Source: HK1 sp965221725 (GTDB taxonomy: Bacteria > Pseudomonadota > Gammaproteobacteria > HK1). Taken from it: a stretch of 64,000 nt of DNA. The notes beneath the pieces are model-generated. The model had not been told where the DNA came from. It made no database searches and worked only from the letters and a program-made list of their open reading frames with translations. Within the stretch, counting starts at the first letter, position 1. Each line of letters starts with the position of its first letter. A program made the position numbers and the translations under genes. Of this stretch, positions 51,407 to 60,880 are shown piece after piece. The stretch is from positions 1,240,001-1,304,000 of the forward strand of contig OZ244909.1 of the NCBI GenBank assembly GCA_965221725.1, given 5' to 3'.

Positions 51407-52744
51407 TCACGGCCGGGACGACGCGCCCGCCAGCGCGCCCCGCAGCGAATTCGGGAGCGCCTCCACGATCGTCACGTCGGCGAACGTGCCGGCGAGGTCG
51501 GGCGGACCGGGGAAGTTCACCACCCGGTTGTTCTCGGTGCGGCCGCGAAGCTCGTCGGGATCCTTCTTCGAAGGCCCCTCGACGAGCACCGCGAGCCGGC
51601 GGCCGACCATGGCCTCGGATACCTCGCGCGCGTGCACCGAGAGCCGGACCTGGAGCCGGGCGAGGCGCTCGCGCTTCGTGTCGAGAGGGACGGGATCGGG
51701 CAGGGCGGCGGCCGGGGTGCCGGGGCGGGCGCTATAGATGAACGAGAACGAGGTGTCGAAACCCACCTCGTCGATGAGGTCCATCGTGGCTTCGAAATCG
51801 GCGTCGGTCTCCCCCGGAAAGCCGACGATGAAGTCCGAAGACAGGCTGAGGTCGGGGCGTACGGCGCGCAGCCGCCGCACCTTGTCGACGTAGTCGCGCA
51901 CGGTGTAGCCGCGCTTCATCAGCGCCAGGATCCGATCGCTGCCGCTTTGCACCGGAAGGTGGAGGTGACTCACCAGCTCCGGCACCTCCCCGTACCCGTC
52001 GACGAGGCTGCCGGTGAGCTCGGCCGGATGCGAGGTGGTGTATCGAATCCTGTCGATGCCCTCGATGGCGGCGGCGTAGGCGATGAGCAAGGCGAGATCG
52101 CACTCGCGGCCGTCGTGCATGACCCCGCGGTAGGCGTTCACGTTCTGGCCGAGGAAGGTGATCTCGCGAACCCCCTGCTCTGCCAGCGCCACGGTCTCGG
52201 CGATCACGTCGTCGAACCGGCGGCTGAACTCCTCGCCCCGGGTGTAGGGCACCACGCAGAACGAGCAGTACTTGCTGCATCCCTCCATCACCGACACGAA
52301 TGCGGTGGGGCCTGTGGCCCTCGGCTCCGGGAGGCGGTCGAACTTCTCGATCTCGGGGAAGGAGACGTCCACCGCCGGGGCGCGGGGACGGCGCGGGTCG
52401 ATCATCTCCGGCAAGCGGTGCAGGGTCTGGGGCCCGTACACCACGTCGACATGGGGGGCACGCTCGCGGATCGCCGCCCCCTCCTGGCTCGCCACGCAAC
52501 CGCCGACCCCGATCACCAGATCGGGGCGCGCCTCCTTCCAGGCCCGCCAGCGGCCGACTTCGGAGAAGAGCTTCTCCGCCGCCTTCTCGCGCACCGAGCA
52601 GGTGTTGACGAGCAGGACATCCGCATCCTCGGCGCGGGTGGTGCGCTTCAACCCGTGCGCCGCCGCAAGCAGATCCGCGGTCCGCGCGGAATCGTACTCG
52701 TTCATCTGGCAGCCGAAGGTCCGGATGTAGAGCTTACGCGTCAT
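51407..52744 (-). CDS. miaB: tRNA-2-methylthio-N6-dimethylallyladenosine synthase
   Basis: A 445-residue radical SAM methylthiotransferase modifying A37 of tRNAs reading UNN codons. The N-terminal cluster uses C12 (RTFGCQMNEYDS), C49 (NTCSVRE) and C83 (GGCVAS); the radical SAM cluster uses C156-x3-C160-x2-C163 (EGCSKYCSFCVVPYTRG). The C-terminal TRAM domain ends with RTENNRVVNF and TFADVTIVEAL. Length equals the family norm. First gene of the miaB-phoH-ybeY-corC-lnt block. Confidence 0.97.
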   Translation of the reverse strand: MTRKLYIRTFGCQMNEYDSARTADLLAAAHGLKRTTRAEDADVLLVNTCSVREKAAEKLFSEVGRWRAWKEARPDLVIGVGGCVASQEGAAIRERAPHVDVVYGPQTLHRLPEMIDPRRPRAPAVDVSFPEIEKFDRLPEPRATGPTAFVSVMEGCSKYCSFCVVPYTRGEEFSRRFDDVIAETVALAEQGVREITFLGQNVNAYRGVMHDGRECDLALLIAYAAAIEGIDRIRYTTSHPAELTGSLVDGYGEVPELVSHLHLPVQSGSDRILALMKRGYTVRDYVDKVRRLRAVRPDLSLSSDFIVGFPGETDADFEATMDLIDEVGFDTSFSFIYSARPGTPAAALPDPVPLDTKRERLARLQVRLSVHAREVSEAMVGRRLAVLVEGPSKKDPDELRGRTENNRVVNFPGPPDLAGTFADVTIVEALPNSLRGALAGASSRP

Positions 52745-52853
52745 GGCCCGAGGATGGCGGAGTCCCGCGATTGCCGCAGAACCGGAACGTACCGCAGTCG
52801 CGGCGGCGGCGTCGATGCCGGATCGGACAGAGCAGGAGGGGTGTGCACGGCGC

Positions 52854-53354
52854 TCATGCCGGCGGATCGAGCGCAAGCCCCTCGACCACGGTGACGAACG
52901 GGATGCGTTCGAACAGGGCCGGCGCCGCCTTCACCTTGTGCGCCCGATCGCCGCCGCCGAGGATGATCCACTCGCACGCCATGATGCGGGCATCCACCCA
53001 GATCTCGAGCCCTTCGGGCAGGGCCAGGGGGGTCACTCCGCCGATCTCCATGCCCGTGGCCGCGCGAGTCTCGTCCGCCGACGCGAACGACACCCGGCGC
53101 GCACCGAGACGCTTGCGCACAGTGCGGTTCACGTCGAGTCGGGTGTGGGCGAGGACCACGCAGACAACGTAGCGCTCGCCGCCGGTCTTCGCCTTCACGA
53201 GAATGGTGTTCGCGGAAACGTCGAGCGGGTAGCCGTAGCGTTCGCAGAACACCGCAGTGTCGGCAAGCTCCGGGTCGCAGGGGAAGATCTCGTACTCGAC
53301 CCCGGACGCTTCGAGCGCCGCCCTGATGCGTTCCACGAGAACAAGGTCGGTCAT
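52854..53354 (-). CDS. YbaK/ProX-type aminoacyl-tRNA deacylase
   Basis: A 166-residue YbaK fold: LERIRAALEASGVEYEIF-like start, then ANTILVKAKTGGERYVVCVVLAHTRLDVNRTVRKRLGARRVSFASADETRAATGMEIGGVTPLALPEG and WIILGGGDRAHKVKAAPALF. The conserved GGVTP loop and K residues match editing domains that hydrolyse mischarged tRNA. The branch (Cys-tRNAPro or Ala-tRNAPro editing) is not decided. ATG at 53354 is chosen; GTG at 53378 is possible. Confidence 0.87.
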   Translation of the reverse strand: MTDLVLVERIRAALEASGVEYEIFPCDPELADTAVFCERYGYPLDVSANTILVKAKTGGERYVVCVVLAHTRLDVNRTVRKRLGARRVSFASADETRAATGMEIGGVTPLALPEGLEIWVDARIMACEWIILGGGDRAHKVKAAPALFERIPFVTVVEGLALDPPA

Positions 53355-53386
53355 GTCGGCATTCGGCCGTTCAACCACTCAGCCAT

Positions 53387-54304
53387 TCAACCGTATACGG
53401 GGGTGCGCCACTCGGCGTGGTCCTCGCGCGTGCCGGTCGCGATCCCGAAGAACACCTCCTGAAGCCGGCGCACCGCCGGCCCGACCTCTCCGTCGCCGAT
53501 GGCCAGACGGTCCACGCCGACGAGCGGCGTCACCTCCCACGCGGTGCCGCAGAAGAACGCCTCCTCCGCCGCTGCGAACTCGCTGCGGTCGATGTCGCGC
53601 TCGACTACCTCCAGGTCCAGGTACTCGCGGCACAGCGTCATCACGGTTTGCCGGGTGATGCTCTCCAGGATGTCGCTGGTCACCGGCGGGGTCACCGCCT
53701 TGCCGTCGCGGATCATGAACACGCACATGCCGGGGCCTTCGGCGACCTTGCCGCGGCTGTTGAGCAGAATGGCGGTGTCGTATCCGTCGGCCCGGGCCTG
53801 CAGAGTGGCGAGCCGTCCGTTCTGGTAGTTCGCGTTGCACTTCACCCGCATGGGCATCGCGACGTCCGGGACACGCTGCCAGGAGCTGATCTGGGCGGTG
53901 CAGCCGGTCTCGGTTCTGGGGATGTCGTGGCGCGGGCCGGAGAGAATCGAGAGCCCGATCGGCCCCGTGGTGTGGGGAGGCCCGAACCCCTCGACGAACA
54001 CCGTGGACATGACGTGGACGTTCTCCCTGAACGCGTTCGCCCGCAGGAGTTCCAGGATCTTCTCGCCCACCACCGGGCCCGGGAGAATCTCGTCGAAGCG
54101 CATGAACCGCTGCGAATACTCCAGCCGCCGCATGTGCTCGGCGAGCTGCAGGACGTACATCTGTTCCTTCTCGGGGTTCCAGTAACCACGCAGGCCCTCG
54201 AAGACCCCGGTGCCGAACTTGAACCCGACCGAGGCGACGTGGACCCTGCCTTCGTCCCACGGGACCACCCGATCGTTGAGGTAGACGTACTGCGGATGCG
54301 ACAT
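53387..54304 (-). CDS. ilvE: Branched-chain amino acid aminotransferase
   Basis: A 305-residue fold-type IV PLP aminotransferase. It has VGFKFGTGVFEGLRGYWN, EHMRRLEYSQRFM, the PLP Lys155 in MRVKCNANYQNGRL, EGPGMCVFMIRDGKAVTPPV and CGTAWEVTPLVGVD. It transfers amino groups among Leu, Ile, Val and 2-oxoglutarate, complementing ilvA at 27 kb. The EGLRGY motif is typical of branched-chain enzymes. Start at 54304 (MSHPQYVYLNDRVVPW) is standard. Confidence 0.93.
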   Translation of the reverse strand: MSHPQYVYLNDRVVPWDEGRVHVASVGFKFGTGVFEGLRGYWNPEKEQMYVLQLAEHMRRLEYSQRFMRFDEILPGPVVGEKILELLRANAFRENVHVMSTVFVEGFGPPHTTGPIGLSILSGPRHDIPRTETGCTAQISSWQRVPDVAMPMRVKCNANYQNGRLATLQARADGYDTAILLNSRGKVAEGPGMCVFMIRDGKAVTPPVTSDILESITRQTVMTLCREYLDLEVVERDIDRSEFAAAEEAFFCGTAWEVTPLVGVDRLAIGDGEVGPAVRRLQEVFFGIATGTREDHAEWRTPVYG

Positions 54305-54454
54305 GGTTCGGACTCCTCAGGTCACCCGGATTCTTGCCAATCGGGCCAATCGGACCGATCGGGCCGACCCCAGGTCACGGCCGTACCGGGTCGGGGAGGG
54401 ATACTCGATACATCGAGCTTGCGCCGGTGGGAGGTGACACATTCCGGGGTCGGA

Positions 54455-54706
54455 TCAGCCAACGAGGAAGTCGAGCGCCTTGACCAGGCCGACCCCGGCG
54501 GCGACGGCGGCGTACAGCTTGATGGTCATGCGCAGCTCAAGCTTCTCCAGATCGCCCCTCAGCACCTTCAAATCGTCCTTGGTCGCGACGTTTCCGCGGA
54601 TCGCGACCCCGATCTGCTCGATGACGGCTTCGGCCTGGGAGTCGTCGAAGCCGGCTTCGCGCCGGGCCTTGACAGCCTTGTGGGTGTCGAAAGCGAGGGT
54701 TGACAT
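54455..54706 (-). CDS. DUF1640-like small coiled-coil protein
   Basis: An 83-residue protein: LAFDTHKAVKARREAGFDDSQAEAVIEQI, then a coiled region (ATKDDLKVLRGDLEKLELRMTIKLYAAVAAGVGLVKALDFLV) ending in a membrane helix. This is the layout of bacterial DUF1640 (CCDC90-like) proteins. Function unknown. Confidence 0.75.
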   Translation of the reverse strand: MSTLAFDTHKAVKARREAGFDDSQAEAVIEQIGVAIRGNVATKDDLKVLRGDLEKLELRMTIKLYAAVAAGVGLVKALDFLVG

Positions 54707-54721
54707 GGCCGATGAAACCGG

Positions 54722-55051
54722 TCAGTGGATCATCGCGTCGAGCACCGCATACTGCCCGGCGTCCAGTTCGCCGAAGAGATCGGAGACGTTCGGGTGCTGC
54801 ACCGGCTCGCCGGATTCGTCGACGAGCAGATTCTGCTCCGAGACGTAGGCGATGTACGTCGACGACTCATTCTCCGCCAGCAGGTGGTAGAAGGGCTGAT
54901 CCTTGCTGGGACGCACGTCCTCCGGGATCGACTCCCACCACTCCTCGGTGTTGCTGAAGACCGGGTCGACATCGAAGATCACGCCTCGGAACGGGTAGAC
55001 GCGGTGGCGCACGACCTGTCCGATGCGGAACTTTGCGATCCTGTTGTCCAT
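54722..55051 (-). CDS. hspQ: Heat shock protein HspQ
   Basis: A 109-residue HspQ: MDNRIAKFRIGQVVRHRVYPFRGVIFDVDPVFSNTEEWW, PSKDQPFYHLLAENESSTYIAYVSEQNLLVD, and a C-terminal extension. In E. coli it is a heat-induced hemimethylated-DNA-binding protein and Lon specificity factor. Length matches. It lies 16 bases before the DUF1640 gene, same strand. Confidence 0.95.
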   Translation of the reverse strand: MDNRIAKFRIGQVVRHRVYPFRGVIFDVDPVFSNTEEWWESIPEDVRPSKDQPFYHLLAENESSTYIAYVSEQNLLVDESGEPVQHPNVSDLFGELDAGQYAVLDAMIH

Positions 55052-55287
55052 CCTCTCCGAACGCACCCCGAACCCTCACCCGAAGCGCCGCTCGCCGGGG
55101 GGCCGACGACGCAGCCGGCGCGCCTCACTTCCTCTTCGGGTTCAGTATAAGTCCTGCGCAGAAGAACCGCGACCGGAGTACGCCGGATTAGGCGATTCCC
55201 GCCAGACCGGAACATGGGCTCGAAATCGCCCGCAATGGGCGTTCCGGAGGCCCGGAGGAGAGACCGGCAAGCCCGGAAATCTCCGGG

Positions 55288-57102
55288 TCAGTCGAAGGCG
55301 CGCACGAAGTGGTCCGGCCCGACCTCGACCATCGGGCGTTGCGCCACTTCGTGGCCGGGGGGATGCACCGGGCTGCGAATCTCTTCGGTGTCCAGGCCGA
55401 CCCGACCGCGGCGCAGATCGGGGTCCGGCCGCGGCACCGCCCGGATCAGCTTTCGGGTGTAGGGGTGGTGCGGCATGTCGAGGACGGCTGCCCGCGGGCC
55501 GATCTCCACCACCTCGCCCAGCAGCATCACCGCAATGCGGTGGCTGACCCGCTCGACGATGGCGATGTCGTGGCTGATGAAGAGATAGGCGAGTCCGAGC
55601 TCGGCCTGGAGGTCGAGCATCAGGTTGATCACCTGAGCCTTGATCGAGACATCGAGGGCGGAAACCGATTCATCGGCAACGATGACCCGCGGCTCCAGAC
55701 CCAGGGCGCGCGCGATGCACAGCCGCTGGCGCTGCCCGCCGGAGAACTCGTGAGGAAAACGCAGCGCGTGCTCGGGCTCCAGGCCCACCTGCAACAGCAG
55801 CTTCTCGACCCGCTCGTCCGCCTCCTCCCGGCTGCACAGCCCGTGCACCAGCATGGGTTCACGGATGGCCGACCCCACGGTCTTGCGCGGATTGAGCGAA
55901 CCGTAGGGGTCCTGGAAGATCATTTGCAGGCGCTTGCGGATGTCGCGCAGCTCCGCCTTGTCGGCCTGTCCGAGATCGTGCCCCTCGAAGCGGATGGTGC
56001 CGGCCCGCGGCTCGATGAGGCGCAGGATCGAGCGCCCGGTGGTGGACTTGCCGCAGCCGCTCTCTCCCACCAGTGAGAGCGTCTCGCCCTCGCGCAGGCT
56101 GAACGACACCCCTTCGACCGCGTGGATGTTGCCGATGGCGCGGCCGAGCAGACCGCCGCGCACCGCAAAGCGCGTCGTGAGATCCATGACCTGAAGAATC
56201 GGGGCGCCGCGCCGGTCCGGCTCATCGCTCGCAACCTCGTCCCGGTCGCTCGAAAAGCGTCGGGGCGTGACGCCACCGGCCAGCGCTCCGAGCTTCGGGA
56301 CGGCGGCCAGCAACCGCCGGGTGTAGGGATGACCCGGCGCGGCGAAGAGCGGGACGACGCCATCCTCCTCGACCTTCTCGCCCTCCAGCATCACCACCAC
56401 CCGATCCGCGATCTCCGCCACCACCCCCATGTCGTGGGTGATGAACATCACCGACATGCCGATCTCGCCCTGCAGCTCGCGGATCAGCTCCAGGATCTGC
56501 GCCTGGATCGTCACGTCGAGGGCCGTGGTCGGTTCGTCCGCGATCAACAGCCGGGGCCGGCAGGCCAGCGCCATCGCGATCATCACCCGCTGGCGCATGC
56601 CGCCGGAAAAAGTGTGCGGGTACTCGTTGAAGCGGCGCCGGGCGTCGGGAATGCGCACCAGATCGAGAAGACGCAGGGCCTCGCGATCGGCCTCCGCGAG
56701 CCCGAGACCGCGGTGCCGGCGCAACGCCTCGGATACCTGGAAGCCGATGGTCAGCACCGGGTTGAGCGAAGTCATCGGCTCCTGGAAAATCATGCCGATC
56801 TCCCCGCCGCGCACATCACGCATGGCCTCTTCGGAGAGTTCCGTCAGCGCGCGTCCCTCCAGCGCGACATGTCCGGCGATACGGCCGTTGGCGGTGGGGA
56901 TGAGTCGCATGATGGAGAGCGCGGTCACGCTCTTGCCGGAGCCGGATTCACCGACCACCGCCACCGTCTCCCGCGCCCTGATGTCGAAGCTCACGTCGCG
57001 CACCACCGCCTTCCATTCGCCGTGCACCCGGAACGAAGTGGTGAGATCGCGGATGGCCAGAACCGGCGGTCCGTCGGGGTGCGCCTTGCGCTCCCCCTTC
57101 AC
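55288..57102 (-). CDS. Dipeptide-type ABC transporter, fused double ATPase (DppD-DppF)
   Basis: A 604-residue fusion of two ATPases. Domain 1: Walker A GESGSGKS, signature FSGGMRQRVMIAMAL, Walker B LLIADEPTTALDVT. Domain 2: GESGCGKST, FSGGQRQRLCIARALGL, VIVADESVSALDVS. Each domain is followed by the oligopeptide-type C-terminal extension (PLFAAPGHPYTRRLLAAVPK and DMPHHPYTRKLIRAVPRP). The GTG start at 57102 overlaps the DppC-like stop. Energises import of peptides, amino-acid derivatives or similar ligands. Confidence 0.93.
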   Translation of the reverse strand: MKGERKAHPDGPPVLAIRDLTTSFRVHGEWKAVVRDVSFDIRARETVAVVGESGSGKSVTALSIMRLIPTANGRIAGHVALEGRALTELSEEAMRDVRGGEIGMIFQEPMTSLNPVLTIGFQVSEALRRHRGLGLAEADREALRLLDLVRIPDARRRFNEYPHTFSGGMRQRVMIAMALACRPRLLIADEPTTALDVTIQAQILELIRELQGEIGMSVMFITHDMGVVAEIADRVVVMLEGEKVEEDGVVPLFAAPGHPYTRRLLAAVPKLGALAGGVTPRRFSSDRDEVASDEPDRRGAPILQVMDLTTRFAVRGGLLGRAIGNIHAVEGVSFSLREGETLSLVGESGCGKSTTGRSILRLIEPRAGTIRFEGHDLGQADKAELRDIRKRLQMIFQDPYGSLNPRKTVGSAIREPMLVHGLCSREEADERVEKLLLQVGLEPEHALRFPHEFSGGQRQRLCIARALGLEPRVIVADESVSALDVSIKAQVINLMLDLQAELGLAYLFISHDIAIVERVSHRIAVMLLGEVVEIGPRAAVLDMPHHPYTRKLIRAVPRPDPDLRRGRVGLDTEEIRSPVHPPGHEVAQRPMVEVGPDHFVRAFD

Positions 57103-57995
57103 TGCTCGCCCCTGAGTTTCGGGTCGATGGCGTCGCGCAATCCGTCGCCCAGGAGGTTCAGGGCGAAGACCACGACGAGAATCGCGATGGAAGGAAAGAG
57201 GGTGAGCCAGAGGCTGTCGAGAATGTTCTCGAAGCCCTCGCGAATCATCCCGCCCCAGGTGGCGGTCGGCGGCGCGACACCGAGGCCGATGAAGGCGAGG
57301 GAAGCCTCGACGCGGATCGCGGTCGCGAGCCACAGCGAGCCCATGACCAGAATCTCCGGCAGGATGTTGGGCAGGATATGCCCCAGCATCAGCCGCAGGT
57401 CGGAGTAGCCGAGGGCCCGGCCCGCCTCGACGAACTCCCGCTCCTTGACGGCGATGGTCGGCGCCCGGGCAATGCGGGCGAAGGGCGGAATGGCGGTGAG
57501 CGCGATGGCGATCACCAGGTTGGTGATGCTCGGCCCCAGCATGGCCACCACGATGAGCCCCAGGATCAGCGAGGGGAAGGCCAGCAGCACGTCCATCGTC
57601 TGCATCATGATGATGTCGGTACGCCCGCCGCGATAGCCGGCCACCAGGCCGATGAAGGAACCGATGATCATCGCGACCCCGATTGCGAGCAGGCCGATGA
57701 CCAGGGAAATCCGCGCCCCGTGGAGCAGGCGCGAGAAGATGTCCCGGCCGTAGTAGTCGGTGCCCATCCAGTGTTCGGGCGAAGGCGGCTTGAGCCGGAA
57801 CAGGATGTTCTGCTCCAGCGGGTCGTGCACCGCAATCAGCGGGGCCAGGATCGCGAGCAGGCAGACCACGAGAAAGACCACCAGCCCCACCCAGGACGTC
57901 TTGTTGGTGTTGAAGGCCCGCACCAGCCCGCGCGCCGCCGCGGCCAGGCCGAGGCGCAGATGGGAAACGCGCCGGCCGGGGGCGGCGGCGCTCAT
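57099..57995 (-). CDS. Dipeptide-type ABC transporter permease (DppC-like)
   Basis: A 298-residue permease with six helices and the DppC layout: a long N-terminal cytoplasmic segment, VGLVVFLVVCLLAILAPLIA, HWMGTDYYGRDIFSRLLHGARISL (the conserved DPP signature), GRTDIIMMQTMDVLLAFPSLILG and the EAA coupling loop VEAGRALGYSDLRLMLGHILPN. Overlaps both neighbours by 4 bases, so the operon is tightly coupled. Confidence 0.95.
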   Translation of the reverse strand: MSAAAPGRRVSHLRLGLAAAARGLVRAFNTNKTSWVGLVVFLVVCLLAILAPLIAVHDPLEQNILFRLKPPSPEHWMGTDYYGRDIFSRLLHGARISLVIGLLAIGVAMIIGSFIGLVAGYRGGRTDIIMMQTMDVLLAFPSLILGLIVVAMLGPSITNLVIAIALTAIPPFARIARAPTIAVKEREFVEAGRALGYSDLRLMLGHILPNILPEILVMGSLWLATAIRVEASLAFIGLGVAPPTATWGGMIREGFENILDSLWLTLFPSIAILVVVFALNLLGDGLRDAIDPKLRGEQ

Positions 57996-58933
57996 CGGTA
58001 CTTGATCCTCGGGTCGATGAGGCCGTAGGTGAGATCGGTGATCAGGTTCACCGCCACCACGATCAGGGTGTAGATGACCATCATGCCCTGCAGCATGGTG
58101 TAGTCACGCTGGTTCAGCGCGCCGACGATCAGCTTGCCGAGACCCGGCCGGTTGAACACGATCTCGGTCAGCACCGAGTTGCCGATGAGGATCCCCAGGT
58201 AGAGGCCCACCACGGTGACCACCGGAATCATGGTGTTGCGCAGGCAGTGGCGCAGGATGACGCTGGTGAAGTCGATGCCCTTGGCGTGCGCGGTGCGCAC
58301 GTAGTCCTGATTGAGCACCTCCAGCATGGCGGAACGGGCCACGCGGGTGATGTACGCCGCCATGATGATGCCCAGGTTGACCGCCGGCAGCGCCAGGTCC
58401 CGCATTCGTTCCCCGAAGCTCTCACCCTGGATGGAGCTGATCACCGGAAACCAGCGCAACTGGATGGCGAAGACGAGCAGCAGCAGGATCGCGGAGACGA
58501 ACGCGGGGAAGGAAAGCCCGAGCAGGGAGGCCAGGCGCGTCACGTAGTCCGGCAGGCTGTTGCGGCGAATGGCCGACCAGATCCCCAGCGGAATGCCGAG
58601 CGCCGCCCCGAGAATCAGGGAAACCACGGTCAGCTCGATGGTGGCCGGCAGCACCTTCAGAATTTCCTCGATGACCGGCCGGCCGGAGACCATCGAGACG
58701 CCCCACTCGCCAACCACGACGCCGGAGAGGAAGTCCAGGTACTGCACCGCCAGCGGACGATCGAGGCCGAGACGCGCCCGCAGCGCCTCGATCGCTTCCA
58801 TGCTGGCCTGGTCGCCCAGAATGACCAGCGCCGGATCGCCCGGCAGGACGCGGACGATGAAGAAGACGATGGTCAGAACCGCGAACAGCGTGACGACGGC
58901 AAAGCCGAGCCGCTTGAGGACAAAGCCGCTCAT
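57992..58933 (-). CDS. Dipeptide-type ABC transporter permease (DppB-like)
   Basis: A 313-residue permease: GFVLKRLGFAVVTLFAVLTIVFFIVRVLPGDPA start, then VVSLILGAALGIPLGI, and the EAA loop YVRTAHAKGIDFTSVILRHCLRNTMIPVV with GNSVLTEIVFNRPGLGKLIV at the end. It pairs with the DppC-like subunit. Between this gene and the binding-protein gene upstream are 369 bases with short repeats. Confidence 0.95.
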   Translation of the reverse strand: MSGFVLKRLGFAVVTLFAVLTIVFFIVRVLPGDPALVILGDQASMEAIEALRARLGLDRPLAVQYLDFLSGVVVGEWGVSMVSGRPVIEEILKVLPATIELTVVSLILGAALGIPLGIWSAIRRNSLPDYVTRLASLLGLSFPAFVSAILLLLVFAIQLRWFPVISSIQGESFGERMRDLALPAVNLGIIMAAYITRVARSAMLEVLNQDYVRTAHAKGIDFTSVILRHCLRNTMIPVVTVVGLYLGILIGNSVLTEIVFNRPGLGKLIVGALNQRDYTMLQGMMVIYTLIVVAVNLITDLTYGLIDPRIKYR

Positions 58934-58962
58934 CGGTACGCACCCGCTCCGGAGAGCCGCCT

Positions 58963-59057
58963 GGGCGGGAATGACGTTATTGTCACCCCGCGTGCCTTCG
59001 CGGCGAGCGATCCGGCCATGGGGAGAGTCGTCCGGGCGGGAATGACGTTATTGTCAC
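58963..59057. repeat. Direct repeat with GGGCGGGAATGACG core
   Basis: An identical 24-base block (beginning GGGCGGGAATGACG and ending TTATTGTCAC) occurs at 58963-58986 and 59034-59057, 71 bases apart; GGCATCATTCCCGC near 59088 is a reversed partial copy. Located between the binding-protein and permease genes, where it may form mRNA structures. The rest of the 58934-59302 gap shows nothing. Confidence 0.75.
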
Positions 59058-59302
59058 AGCCATAGCCATGTCGATGGCATCATTCCCGCAGTGGCGGGAA
59101 AAACGAGGCGGCGCGCCGGCCGTGGCCGACACGCCGCTTTCGGCTAAACACTTCGGGCCATATCGATCTTCATGGTCGGGCCGGATTCCCGAAGGTGGTT
59201 TGCTGCATCAGGGGCCGAGGCTGCGACAGGTACGACGCGCCCGGAAGGCTCGCGCCGGAACGCAGCGCCGAACATGCCTCCCCGGCCCGAGACGCAGCCC
59301 CC

Positions 59303-60850
59303 CTAGTTCCTGAAGCTGGCCAGTTCCGTGACTGCCGGGCTGAGGTTCAGCGAGCCCTTCACCTCGACGCCGAGATCCAGGGTGTCCTTCCAGGCCCAGA
59401 GCTGGAGGTTCTGGTAGATCGGTACCGCGCAGACTTCCTCCATGATCTTGCGCTGCGCCGTGGCCCAGAGCATGTTCTGCTTCTCCGGGTCCGGTTCGAC
59501 CCGCGCCGCCTCGATCTCGCCGTCGGCGACCGCACAGTGCGAGAAGTTGGTGATCGCCGTCGGCGTCGCGACGATCGAGTCCGAATGATAGAACTGCGTC
59601 AGGTAGACATCGGCGATCGGGAAACGGGCGGCCGAGTAATGGACCACCTGGGAGGCGTCCTCGCGGATCCGCTGGTGGAAGGTCGCATGCTCCACCGGCT
59701 CGATTTCGAGATTGATGTCGGCCTGCTTCAGCAGCGCCTGCACCGCTTCGATGGTGGTGAGCATGCCGGGCAGGGTGGTGTGGATGGCCTTCAGCGTCAC
59801 GCCGTCGGCAAAGCCCGCCTCGGCGAGCAGCTCCTTCGCCCGGGCCACGTCGTAGTCGTAGGTCGGCACGTCACCGGTGTGGCCGAGATATCCCTCCGGC
59901 ACCGGTGAGACCGCGGCCCGGGTGACCGCCTCGCCCTTGAACTGCACCATGGCGCTGCGGTCGACGGCATGGGCCACGGCCTGGCGCACCAGCTTGTTGT
60001 CGAGCGGCGGCATGGTCATGTTGAGGTGGATGACCGACATCTCGCCGGGTTCCATCACCGTCACCGTGGTGCCGGGAATCTCCTTGATGCGCTCGACCCA
60101 CGTCTGATCCTGCTTGCCGTAGATCATGTCGATCTCGCCGGACTGGAAGGCGAGGTCGCGACTGGCGTCCGACGGGATGTAGCGGTAGTAGATCTCCTTG
60201 ATCTTCGGTGCGCCGCGGAAGTAGTCCTCGTTCGCCACCAGCTTCACGTACTGCTGCGGCTGGTACTCGGCGAACATGAAGGGGCCGGTGCCGATGGGCG
60301 AGCGCTGGAACTGATCGCCCAGCGCCTCCACGGCGTCCTGGCACACGATGTTGCCGCCGTGATAGGCCACCAGCAGGCCGAGCAGGCTCGGCACCGGCTC
60401 GGAGAGCGTGATCGTCACCTCGTGGTCGCCGGTCGCCTCGATCGATGAGAGCGCCTTGAAATCGTTGGCGAACCCGGATGTTTCGCTGTTCGCCGCGCGT
60501 TTCAGCGAGAACACCACGTCGTGGGCGTCGAGCGCTCCGTACTCGCCGTGGCACTCGACCCCCTGGCGCAGCTTGAAGGTCCAGACCAGACCATCGGCGG
60601 AGGCGGTCCAGCTTTCCGCGAGGTCGGGCTCGATGAATGCCGGGCTCGCCTGACCCGGCTTGATCCGCACCAGGCCGTTGAACATCCAGTGCAGCAGACC
60701 CTTGTCGGGCGTGGTGGTCGCGACATGGGGGTCCAGCTTGCCCGCGTCGGCCGACGCCATGCCGACGTTGAGAGTCGTCCCCGCCCCGTGTGCAAGCGAC
60801 GATGTCAACAGCACCGCGCCGGCGACCAATGCCGAAATTCGATTTCTCAT
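59303..60850 (-). CDS. Dipeptide-type ABC transporter substrate-binding protein
   Basis: A 515-residue SBP_bac_5 protein. Signal peptide MRNRISALVAGAVLLTSSLAHG, then GTTLNVGMASADAGKLDPHVATTTPDKGLLHWMFNGLVRI, ESWTASADGLVWTFKLRQGVECHGEYGALDAHDVVFSLKRAA (the family signature) and NKLVRQAVAHAVDRSAMVQ. It captures the ligand in the periplasm for the permeases encoded downstream. Start at 60850 has GAGG just before it. Its upstream region is occupied by three tandem repeats. Confidence 0.94.
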   Translation of the reverse strand: MRNRISALVAGAVLLTSSLAHGAGTTLNVGMASADAGKLDPHVATTTPDKGLLHWMFNGLVRIKPGQASPAFIEPDLAESWTASADGLVWTFKLRQGVECHGEYGALDAHDVVFSLKRAANSETSGFANDFKALSSIEATGDHEVTITLSEPVPSLLGLLVAYHGGNIVCQDAVEALGDQFQRSPIGTGPFMFAEYQPQQYVKLVANEDYFRGAPKIKEIYYRYIPSDASRDLAFQSGEIDMIYGKQDQTWVERIKEIPGTTVTVMEPGEMSVIHLNMTMPPLDNKLVRQAVAHAVDRSAMVQFKGEAVTRAAVSPVPEGYLGHTGDVPTYDYDVARAKELLAEAGFADGVTLKAIHTTLPGMLTTIEAVQALLKQADINLEIEPVEHATFHQRIREDASQVVHYSAARFPIADVYLTQFYHSDSIVATPTAITNFSHCAVADGEIEAARVEPDPEKQNMLWATAQRKIMEEVCAVPIYQNLQLWAWKDTLDLGVEVKGSLNLSPAVTELASFRN

Positions 60851-60880
60851 ACCCTCTGGCTCCTCTTGTTCTGTGAGTCC